Source: Frankiales bacterium (GTDB lineage Bacteria > Actinomycetota > Actinomycetes > Mycobacteriales > Jatrophihabitantaceae). From it: 9,337 nucleotides of DNA. Every line of letters starts with the position of its first letter. The first letter of the stretch is position 1. Under the pieces are notes generated by a model, which had not been told where the DNA came from, made no database searches, and saw only the letters and a list, made by a program, of their open reading frames with translations. This document shows positions 1-5,213 of this stretch, one piece after another. The stretch is taken from contig JAOPUY010000179.1 of assembly GCA_025963265.1 (NCBI GenBank), positions 1 through 9,337 on the forward strand, read 5' to 3'. Position numbers and translations under genes: made by a program.

Positions 1-741
1 ACGACGGACGGCTCGGACCACCCTCAGCTGGTAGGGGAGCTCGATCAAGTTCGCTGGGCCACTGGCCAGTTGGCGAGCCAGGTCCTCGGCCTCGGCCACG
101 ACGCGCTCGGCCGCTTCGGCCGAGGCCGTGGCCACCCAGCTCCAGGTCGAGGTCAACGTCAGGAACTCCTCCTGCGTGAGAAATTGCGAGTTCGGGATGA
201 CCGTCTCGGTGGCTGGTTCGTAGACGGCTTCGGCCAGTGGAGCCGGGGCCAGGGCCAGAGAGGGCTGCGGAAGTCCCAACACGCGTTGGTGCAGCACGTC
301 CTCCCAGTTCGCCTCCGGCGGGTTGACGTTGGTCAGGATCGAGATGATGCCGCCCGGACGCAGGGTTCGGGCGATCTCGAGATCCGCGGCAGGTCGGTTG
401 AACCAATGGAAGGCTTGGCCGACGAAGACCGCGTCCAGCCCGCCGGTGTCGGCCGGTATCGCCTCGGCGTAGCCGTCCACGGCCACTATCTCCGGGAGCG
501 CGGCGCTGAGCACCGCGCGCATCTGCTCATCCGGCTCGAGCGCCGTCACCTGAAAGCCTCGTCCGAGGAGCACCTTGGTCAGCAAACCCGTGCCCGCACC
601 CAGATCCAGGGCCCGTTCGATCCGCACCCCGCTCACGGCCCAGTCCACGGCGGCGGGCGGGTAGCCCGGACGGATTCGGTCGTAGATCGCGGCCCGGTTG
701 CCGAACGACAGGGCCATTTCCCGCTGCGGTGCCTCACTCAT
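1..741 (-). CDS. Class I SAM-dependent methyltransferase, 3' end outside the window
   Basis: Transfers a methyl group from S-adenosylmethionine to an unidentified, probably small, substrate; cytoplasmic. The frame is open from the ATG at 741 to base 1 (247 codons) with no stop, so the C-terminus is missing. The N-terminus has the Rossmann-type motif I ALDLGAGTG (about residues 44-52), the acidic residue after strand 2 in ALEPDEQM (E69), and the GQAFHWF segment (about 108-114) seen in many Methyltransf_11/25-type proteins. ARTLRPGG is the usual post-II motif. No strong Shine-Dalgarno sequence precedes the ATG. A candidate -10 (TAATAC) lies at 762-767 on the same strand, which would give a very short leader. 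The gene lies 52 bases downstream of the EAL gene in the same orientation. A perfect 14-bp palindrome covers the expected -35 position, which suggests its own control. Class assignment is firm; the substrate is unknown. Confidence 0.9.
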   Translation of the reverse strand, partial: MSEAPQREMALSFGNRAAIYDRIRPGYPPAAVDWAVSGVRIERALDLGAGTGLLTKVLLGRGFQVTALEPDEQMRAVLSAALPEIVAVDGYAEAIPADTGGLDAVFVGQAFHWFNRPAADLEIARTLRPGGIISILTNVNPPEANWEDVLHQRVLGLPQPSLALAPAPLAEAVYEPATETVIPNSQFLTQEEFLTLTSTWSWVATASAEAAERVVAEAEDLARQLASGPANLIELPYQLRVVRAVRR

Positions 742-761
742 GAGCCGAACCTACACCAGCA

Positions 762-767
762 GTATTA
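762..767 (-). promoter_or_regulatory. Candidate -10 box of the left methyltransferase
   Basis: Read on the minus strand this is TAATAC, one base from the TATAAT pattern allowing for the usual variation. Transcription would start about 14 bases before the ATG at 741. No convincing -35 hexamer is seen at 17 bases. The position where it should be is occupied by the palindrome at 783-796, which fits a regulated promoter. This is inference from spacing only. Confidence 0.35.
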
Positions 768-782
768 CGTTTAATCGAAAGA

Positions 783-796
783 TGAAACGCGTTTCA
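783..796. promoter_or_regulatory. Perfect 14-bp palindrome TGAAACGCGTTTCA, candidate operator
   Basis: Both 7-base halves are exactly complementary with no spacer. It overlaps the TGA stop of the EAL gene (794-796) and lies 42 bases upstream of the methyltransferase ATG, over the place where a -35 box would fall if TAATAC at 762-767 is the -10. It resembles LacI/CcpA-type sites at the ends (TGAAA...TTTCA), but its centre is GC where that family has CG, so the family of the binding protein is open. No T-run follows, so it is not a good intrinsic terminator. Confidence 0.5.
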
Positions 797-2671
797 GTCT
801 GCGCGGGCTTGGGAGCCGAGCTCCTGCAGAAAGGAGCGAGCCGCGGAGACGACCGCGTTGCGATCATGGGTGTAGACGTAGTCGTACTCATGGTCCGCGC
901 CCGCCCGCGGCTGACCGCAGCTTCGACCCACGAACGCGGCCGCGTAGTGAGCGCTGCTGATAATCGTGATCCACTCGCGGCTGATGCGGCTGCGGGGGCG
1001 CGGCCGAGTGATCTGGAACCGCGGTTCCGACTGCGGAGTCGCGTCCTCGGCCAGGATCACGGTGAGGGCGTTGGTGCGACTGGGATTTCCGGGCTGCGGT
1101 TGGCCGCCGTGATCGCCGCCGGGCGGGGGCCAGGTCGAGAGCAGCACGCAAGCCTCATCAAGGGACGCGCTCTTGTGCTCGAGGTGCTGGCTGATGTGGC
1201 GCAGGTCAGATTGGCTCGCGCGCTGCGGCGTCATCGAGGCGGTCAACATCTCAAACGGCGTCGCGTCGGCCAGCGGGGTCAGTCGTTGCCGGAGCGGAAT
1301 GAGGTTTCTCGGTGCGGGCACGGTTGTCGGCAACGGGCCGGGACGCCCGTATCGGTAGCCCTGGCCATAGGTGGCGCCGAAGACTCGGGCCAGTCGTTCG
1401 TGCGCCTCGGTCTCGATGCCCTCGGCCAAGATGACCGCCCCGGTCCGCTCCGCATACGCCCGCACAGCGGCGGTGATCGACGCGGTTTCCTGCTCCGGCA
1501 TCGATTGGACCAGCCTCAGGTCGAGCTTGACGACGTCCGGCCGGAGAAAGGGCAACAGGGCCAGTGATGATTCCTCGGCCCCCACGTCGTCGAGGGCGAC
1601 CCCCCACGAGTCCCGTCTGGCTTGATCGGTGGCGTGCAGGAGCGCGGTCACGTGGCCTTCCACGTCGCGTTCGACGATCTCCAAGATGACGCGGAGCTCG
1701 GTGCGAGCCCGCTCCAGCGCGGTTCTGAGGTGGTCCGGGCATTCGATCGCTAGTCCGGCCGGTTCCACGTTGATCAGCCAGGACAGGCTCGGATGCAAAT
1801 CAGCGGCGGCGGCGGCCTGCATGGCGTGGGTGCGGCATAGCCAGTCGAGTTCGCCTAGCCGGCCGGCGTCCCGGGCCGCGGTCAGCAGCGCCGCGGGTTG
1901 CTCCAAAGGACTGCCGATGGGTCCTCGTGACAACGCCTCAAAGCCCACCACCGCGCCCGAGGCCAAGTGCACGACTGGTTGGAACACCGTCTGGACGGCC
2001 CGGTCGTCGATGACGGCGTCGATCGTCCACGTCGGCGCCTCGGCGCGGCCAGACCTGGTCTCACTCGCTTTTCCGCCGCCATTGGCGGGCGACGGCCCGA
2101 GCGTGCTGTCCGGGGACCCGGGCACAGATCGCAGCAGCCGTCTGGCTTCCAGGACCTCCAGGACGAGGTCCCGCGCTCGTAGTAAGGCCGAACGCTCGGC
2201 GTCGCTGAGGGTTCCGACATCGGGGGAGACCGCGCAGACCGTGCCCAGCACATAGCCGCCGCGGGCCACTAGGGGCGCGGCGGCGTAGAACCGCATTCGG
2301 GCTGCTTCACCATTCACCCACGGGCTGTCGGCCAGGAACCGGACCTGGCTCGCATCCTCGGTCACGAACAGGTCGCTCGCGCTGAGCGTCTCGAGCACGC
2401 GATGACACATGCTGAAGCAGCGGGCCGACACTGAGACTGGCTCGTGCTCATCGCCGTGCAGCGTCCACATTCGCTTCTCATCGAGAATGTTTATGGTGCA
2501 GTGCCGACTCTGGAGTTCGCGACAGACCTCGCGCAGAATCCGTCGTAGTTGCGGATCGGCGTACTGCCAAGCTTGCGGGCCGCTTAATCCGTAACGCGCG
2601 ACCATGCGCTGCCGGGCCGACTCTTCCGCTTCGTGGGTGAGTAATTCCGTCATGGTGGCCATATCGGCCAT
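794..2671 (-). CDS. GAF-EAL-DICT sensor protein, probable cyclic-di-GMP phosphodiesterase
   Basis: Predicted to hydrolyse cyclic-di-GMP in response to a signal; soluble, with no membrane segment. The 625 residues comprise a GAF-like sensor (about 40-180), a linker rich in Gly, Ser and Pro (about 182-214), an EAL domain (about 224-447) and a DICT sensory domain (about 465-618). The EAL signature residues are present: EALSR (E245, R249), N301 in INVEP, E331 in EIVERD, D361-D362, K382 in VKLD, E417 in AEGIE and Q437 in YGQGY. Loop 6 reads DDVGAEESS where DDFGTGYSS is classical. From memory, that change is common in actinobacterial EAL-DICT proteins, and the metal-binding aspartates are kept, so activity is likely. 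There is no GGDEF domain. The ATG at 2671 has no clear Shine-Dalgarno; ATGs at 2662 and 2653 are alternatives. It lies 52 bases after a LuxR-type gene, with a dyad between them. The middle of the DICT domain (about 513-532) fits the family poorly; see findings. Confidence 0.9.
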   Translation of the reverse strand: MADMATMTELLTHEAEESARQRMVARYGLSGPQAWQYADPQLRRILREVCRELQSRHCTINILDEKRMWTLHGDEHEPVSVSARCFSMCHRVLETLSASDLFVTEDASQVRFLADSPWVNGEAARMRFYAAAPLVARGGYVLGTVCAVSPDVGTLSDAERSALLRARDLVLEVLEARRLLRSVPGSPDSTLGPSPANGGGKASETRSGRAEAPTWTIDAVIDDRAVQTVFQPVVHLASGAVVGFEALSRGPIGSPLEQPAALLTAARDAGRLGELDWLCRTHAMQAAAAADLHPSLSWLINVEPAGLAIECPDHLRTALERARTELRVILEIVERDVEGHVTALLHATDQARRDSWGVALDDVGAEESSLALLPFLRPDVVKLDLRLVQSMPEQETASITAAVRAYAERTGAVILAEGIETEAHERLARVFGATYGQGYRYGRPGPLPTTVPAPRNLIPLRQRLTPLADATPFEMLTASMTPQRASQSDLRHISQHLEHKSASLDEACVLLSTWPPPGGDHGGQPQPGNPSRTNALTVILAEDATPQSEPRFQITRPRPRSRISREWITIISSAHYAAAFVGRSCGQPRAGADHEYDYVYTHDRNAVVSAARSFLQELGSQARAD

Positions 2672-2687
2672 GAAGTGATGGAAGACA

Positions 2688-2702
2688 TAGACGAGGCGTC
2701 TA
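2688..2702. promoter_or_regulatory. Dyad site A, TAGACG-AGG-CGTCTA
   Basis: A perfect 6-3-6 inverted repeat between the stop of the upstream LuxR-type gene and the ATG of the EAL gene, ending 17 bases before that ATG. It matches the TRGACR-N3-YGTCYA pattern found at two other intergenic places in the window. A possible -10 (TATGTC on the minus strand, 2684-2689) overlaps its edge. It could also form a short hairpin after the LuxR-type gene, but no T-tract follows. Confidence 0.55.
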
Positions 2703-2723
2703 GATTCTCGGCTTGCTCATCAG

Positions 2724-3770
2724 CTAAGGCAATGGCTGGTAGTCGCTGGGGTGCCGAGCCTCGCGCACGCGGTCTAAGAGCTCCTGCTGAGAGCTGATTC
2801 CCAGTTTCCCGAACGCCGAACCGAGATGGCTTCGGACGGTGCTCTGGCTGAGGAACAAGCGCTCGGCCAGCGCGGGCGCGCGTTCGCCGCCCAGCAGGCG
2901 GGTGATGATCTCGAGCTCGCGGGTCGTGAGGCGACTCAGCCCGGGCAGCTCGTCCTCGGTCAGTCCCAGGGCGAGATCCCGGGCCAATCCGGAGATCGCG
3001 ACGTCAGCCGCGAGCGTGCGCAGCACGCTCGCGAGATCGGCCGGCCGAGTTCCGCTCGCTCCGTCGATCGCGCCGAGCACCAGGACGAACGCGAAGCCCG
3101 CCCCGGCCAGCGGCAGCAGCAGCGCCTCGCCGGCGCTGATTGACGCGAGCGGGTTTCGACCCTCGGAACTATGAGCGCGCAGATGCAGGGCGACGCCGCC
3201 GTGGCTACTCGACGCCTCGGCTGCGGCAGCGGCCAGCGCCCCCCGATCCTCCTGGGCGATCAACGAGGTGAGAGGCATTCCGATGATCCGGTCGGACGCC
3301 GTGCCGAACACGGTCTCGGCGTCGCTGCTCACCTGTTCTAGCCGGAGATCTTGATCCAGCGTCCCCACCACCAACATGGTCTCGGGCCGCGTGAGGTAGG
3401 AGGCCCGCGGCATTGGCGGGGGTTCGTCTTCAGCTAGCAGCACAAGGGCGTATCTCGAGGGCGGTTCCTGAGCGAAGTGCCGAACCCACAGCGAGATCGG
3501 CAAGGCGTGACCGTCATCGCGAGCTATGAGACGCTGCGCCTCGAAACCCGTCAAGCGGCCTTGCGCGAACAAGGTCAACACCCCCGATGGGCAATCAGCC
3601 GTGTAATCCTCGAGATTGTGTCCGACTACGGCGCCACCAGAGGGGTCGAGGATTGTCGCGGCCGACGGGCTGGCGGCGATGATCCGCCGAGTCGGGACCT
3701 CGATCACCAATGACGGGGCGGGATCGGCGTCGACCAGCTGCCTCGCCCGTTCGGTCACTTCGTCTCGCAT
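2724..3770 (-). CDS. LuxR-type transcriptional regulator with two PAS-like domains
   Basis: DNA-binding regulator, 348 residues from the ATG at 3770. Two PAS-like sensory segments (about residues 11-115 and 125-235) precede a C-terminal GerE/LuxR helix-turn-helix (about 281-337). The HTH starts LTTRELEII and has the recognition segment SQSTVRSHLGSAFGKLG. No receiver domain, phospho-acceptor site or autoinducer-binding domain is recognisable, so it is probably a one-component sensor reading a cytoplasmic ligand or redox state. A TTG at 3791 in the same frame would add seven residues. I prefer the ATG at 3770 because AGGGAG sits six bases upstream of it and the TTG has no well-spaced site. The HTH is close to that of the next gene (start 4792), with 22 of 31 identical residues over the last two helices, which points to duplication. 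It probably acts on the nearby dyad sites; the target is inferred. Confidence 0.88.
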   Translation of the reverse strand: MRDEVTERARQLVDADPAPSLVIEVPTRRIIAASPSAATILDPSGGAVVGHNLEDYTADCPSGVLTLFAQGRLTGFEAQRLIARDDGHALPISLWVRHFAQEPPSRYALVLLAEDEPPPMPRASYLTRPETMLVVGTLDQDLRLEQVSSDAETVFGTASDRIIGMPLTSLIAQEDRGALAAAAAEASSSHGGVALHLRAHSSEGRNPLASISAGEALLLPLAGAGFAFVLVLGAIDGASGTRPADLASVLRTLAADVAISGLARDLALGLTEDELPGLSRLTTRELEIITRLLGGERAPALAERLFLSQSTVRSHLGSAFGKLGISSQQELLDRVREARHPSDYQPLP

Positions 3771-4003
3771 CTCGCGCTCCCTACGGGCCAATCCCGGCCA
3801 GGTTGGAATCCACGCTGCTACCAGCGAACGCTGTCATCATCCTGGCGATAGGTGACTTCGTCACGCGCTTCGCAGTTGCGTGCATAGCATCGCGCAACGG
3901 GTGAGGCGAATGAAGCATTGCCCAGCATTGCGCGTCCTGTTTGGACATTCTGTCCACGACGCCTGTGCTTCAGCGAAGTTCGCGGCCGCGGCGACTTGCC
4001 GCT
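3771..4003. other. Intergenic region rich in dyads and short repeats
   Basis: This 233-base stretch separates the two LuxR-type genes and should carry the promoter of the one starting at 3770. It holds dyad site B (3942-3956), a GTGAC-TTC-GTCAC inverted repeat (3852-3864), a GTTGCG...CGCAAC inverted repeat (3875-3898) and three copies of AGCATYGC (3886-3893, 3914-3921, 3924-3931), the last two exactly 10 bases apart. No convincing coding frame is seen. No single -10/-35 pair stands out. The density of repeats suggests a multi-site control region. Confidence 0.5.
3942..3956. promoter_or_regulatory. Dyad site B, TGGACA-TTC-TGTCCA
   Basis: A perfect 6-3-6 inverted repeat, 48 bases past the stop of the LuxR-type gene at 4004 and 172 bases upstream of the ATG at 3770. 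It matches TRGACR-N3-YGTCYA, with both half-sites TGGACA. The same half-site forms one arm of site C. Confidence 0.55.
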
Positions 4004-4792
4004 CTAGCGTCCATCCCAGACGTCGCCCCGAACTAGATCGATCAACTCCTGTTGGGAGGACACGCCAACTTTTCCGAAGGCCGAGGACAGCTGGCTGCGC
4101 ACGGTGCTCGGCGACACATACAGCTCCGCGGCGATCGCGTTGACTCGGTAGCCTCGTAGCAACCGGGCGACCACTTCGCGTTCGGCGGCGGAGAATTCCG
4201 CGAATGCCGCCACGGGTAACGGTTTTCTTCCTTGCTCGCCCGCCCCGAACGGAACCGGGGCGATTGCCGCCTGGCGTTCGGCGTTCCTTCTCGCCGTGAT
4301 GTTCAGATGTGAGGCCATCGCGGCATTGCCATCAAGGGGGGTCACTCGCAGGACGAACCACCGTCGCTCCGTCGGCGAGGAGCACTCGTACTCCATGAAG
4401 CTCTGTTTCGACACGCGGTCCAGCACCCGCCGGATGCAGGCGGCCGCCTGGGCGGCCTCGCGGGAACCGGCTTGAGCCGAGCGCCGACAGACGTCCAAGT
4501 AGTTGACTCCGAGGCCGGACGAGCTGAGATTGCCGCCGTTCTCGATACAGAATCGACGCCAGGGCTCGTTCACGGCCACGATGGTCGCGTTCGCATCCAT
4601 GATCACGGTGGCGTCGCCGAGGGCGTCAAGCACGTCCTGGGCGCTGATGTCGTCGAGACCGGGCTCTTGCGAATTTCCGAACACCCTGCTCCTCGTGTGA
4701 AACAGCCAATCGAGGAGGCGCTGCCCGGGCTGACACTCCGACTGCTGAACGTGCGTTCCGTTTGCTGTTCTCAAAGTCAAATGAGGGCTCAC
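4004..4792 (-). CDS. LuxR-type transcriptional regulator with one PAS domain
   Basis: DNA-binding regulator of 262 residues. A PAS domain (about residues 52-170) contains the segment GVNYLDVC (about 114-121) typical of one PAS subfamily. The C-terminal LuxR/GerE helix-turn-helix (about 200-256) carries SPSTVRSQLSSAFGKVG. No receiver domain or membrane segment is seen. The start is the GTG at 4790-4792, supported by AGGGG nine bases upstream. An inverted repeat ACCTAG...CTAGGT (4791-4817) encloses this binding site and touches the start codon, so translation could be modulated. The HTH is paralogous to that of the gene ending at 2724, while the sensor parts differ, so the two probably read different signals but recognise related DNA. 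It ends about 230 bases upstream of its paralogue's start. Confidence 0.88.
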   Translation of the reverse strand: MSPHLTLRTANGTHVQQSECQPGQRLLDWLFHTRSRVFGNSQEPGLDDISAQDVLDALGDATVIMDANATIVAVNEPWRRFCIENGGNLSSSGLGVNYLDVCRRSAQAGSREAAQAAACIRRVLDRVSKQSFMEYECSSPTERRWFVLRVTPLDGNAAMASHLNITARRNAERQAAIAPVPFGAGEQGRKPLPVAAFAEFSAAEREVVARLLRGYRVNAIAAELYVSPSTVRSQLSSAFGKVGVSSQQELIDLVRGDVWDGR

Positions 4793-4817
4793 CTAGGCGT
4801 GCCCCTGATCGCTAGGT
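4791..4817. repeat. Inverted repeat ACCTAG...CTAGGT at the start of a LuxR-type gene
   Basis: Six-base arms at 4791-4796 and 4812-4817 with a 15-base spacer that holds the likely ribosome binding site of the minus-strand gene starting at 4792; one arm overlaps the GTG start codon. It could be an operator or an mRNA hairpin presenting the binding site in its loop. Either role is inference. Confidence 0.35.
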
Positions 4818-5035
4818 TACATAGGTCTTCCGGTGACGTTCGCCCCGCCCGCACAACGGTTCCCGCGCGGCGCCCGGCCGACCCGGACCAGAATCCTGGG
4901 CTGGCGCATCCACCTGGCCGCGGCGATGCCACGTCGGCCGAGGGGACCCAGCTGGAGTCGGTGGGCGGCGGAACGGTCGGCCGACGTCGTCGGCTGAAGA
5001 GGTCTTCCGGAGGGACCCAGGAGGGGGCGGTCCAC
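4817..5035 (-). CDS. Possible small basic protein or leader ORF, 72 codons
   Basis: Not a recognised family. The case for it is its signals: AAGGAGG (5043-5049) lies seven bases before a GTG (5033-5035), the frame runs to a TAA (4817-4819), and the stop lies 24 bases before the LuxR-type GTG, an operon-like spacing. A candidate -10 TATAGC and dyad site C lie upstream. The product is Arg-, Pro- and Gly-rich with no membrane segment or motif, such as PRILVRVGRAPRG. That composition also arises by chance in G/C-rich non-coding DNA, and overlapping open frames exist here. It may be a regulatory leader peptide rather than a functional protein. An ATG at 5056 in the same frame would start upstream of the Shine-Dalgarno and is less likely. 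Confidence 0.28.
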   Translation of the reverse strand: MDRPLLGPSGRPLQPTTSADRSAAHRLQLGPLGRRGIAAARWMRQPRILVRVGRAPRGNRCAGGANVTGRPM

Positions 5036-5072
5036 CGGTGCGCCTCCTTGAATCATCGCTCATCACGCCACC

Positions 5073-5089
5073 GCCGGGCTTCGCCCGGC
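5073..5089. repeat. Hairpin GCCGGGC-TTC-GCCCGGC
   Basis: A perfect 7-bp stem with a 3-base loop, made of G and C in the arms. On the minus strand it would fall in the leader between the possible -10 (5103-5108) and the AAGGAGG site (5043-5049). No T-run follows on either strand. It may be an mRNA-stabilising or attenuating stem, or a short dispersed palindrome. Confidence 0.4.
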
Positions 5090-5102
5090 ATTCACCGTCG
5101 AC

Positions 5103-5108
5103 GCTATA
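5103..5108 (-). promoter_or_regulatory. Candidate -10 box TATAGC
   Basis: On the minus strand this reads TATAGC within TTGTATAGC. No good -35 is found at 17 bases, which would fit a promoter that needs an activator. The centre of dyad site C (5154) would lie about 58 bases upstream of the expected transcription start, a usual activator position. It would serve the small ORF and the LuxR-type gene starting at 4792. Confidence 0.3.
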
Positions 5109-5146
5109 CAAGCCGCGGCCCGATTGCCTATGACCCCGGTGGGTTT

Positions 5147-5161
5147 TGGACACTACGTCTA
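5147..5161. promoter_or_regulatory. Dyad site C, TGGACA-CTA-CGTCTA
   Basis: Third match to TRGACR-N3-YGTCYA. The left arm is the half-site of site B (TGGACA) and the right arm is the half-site of site A (TAGACG on the other strand), so this is a hybrid of the two. It lies 53 bases past the SDR stop and upstream of the small ORF and the LuxR-type gene that starts at 4792. Confidence 0.5.
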
Positions 5162-5191
5162 AGCCGGTTTCGCTTGGCGGGCTCAGGCTTG

Positions 5192-5212
5192 CCGGACGAA
5201 AGGGGCGTCCGG
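5192..5212 (-). terminator. Hairpin directly after the SDR gene
   Basis: CCGGACG and CGTCCGG form a perfect 7-bp stem around a 7-base loop, starting one base after the SDR stop codon (5214-5216). No U-tract follows, as is common for actinobacterial terminators. The position makes termination the likeliest role. Confidence 0.55.
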
Positions 5213-5213
5213 T

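Larger units (their letters stand above)
4793..5213. other. Region without a certain gene, between the LuxR-type gene and the SDR gene
   Basis: This 421-base stretch has no frame resembling a known family. Read on the minus strand it holds, in order: the SDR hairpin (5192-5212), dyad site C (5147-5161), a possible -10 TATAGC (5103-5108), a 7-bp stem with a 3-base loop (5073-5089), an AAGGAGG ribosome binding site (5043-5049) and a possible 72-codon ORF ending at 4817. Together these look like a promoter, leader and small ORF ahead of the LuxR-type gene. Confidence 0.45.

Noticed and set aside
70..1567. Long plus-strand open frames over the left methyltransferase and EAL genes
   Set aside because: They are antisense to genes with clear domain motifs, lack motifs themselves, and are Arg/Gly/His-rich as expected of antisense frames in G/C-rich DNA.
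4409..4423. Near match TCGACA-CGC-GGTCCA to the dyad motif
   Set aside because: It lies within coding sequence and breaks the pattern at one position in each arm.
4812..5153. Minus-strand 113-codon open frame overlapping the possible 72-codon ORF
   Set aside because: It has no ribosome binding site at its GTG and low-complexity Arg/Pro/Gly content; the AAGGAGG signal belongs to the other frame.
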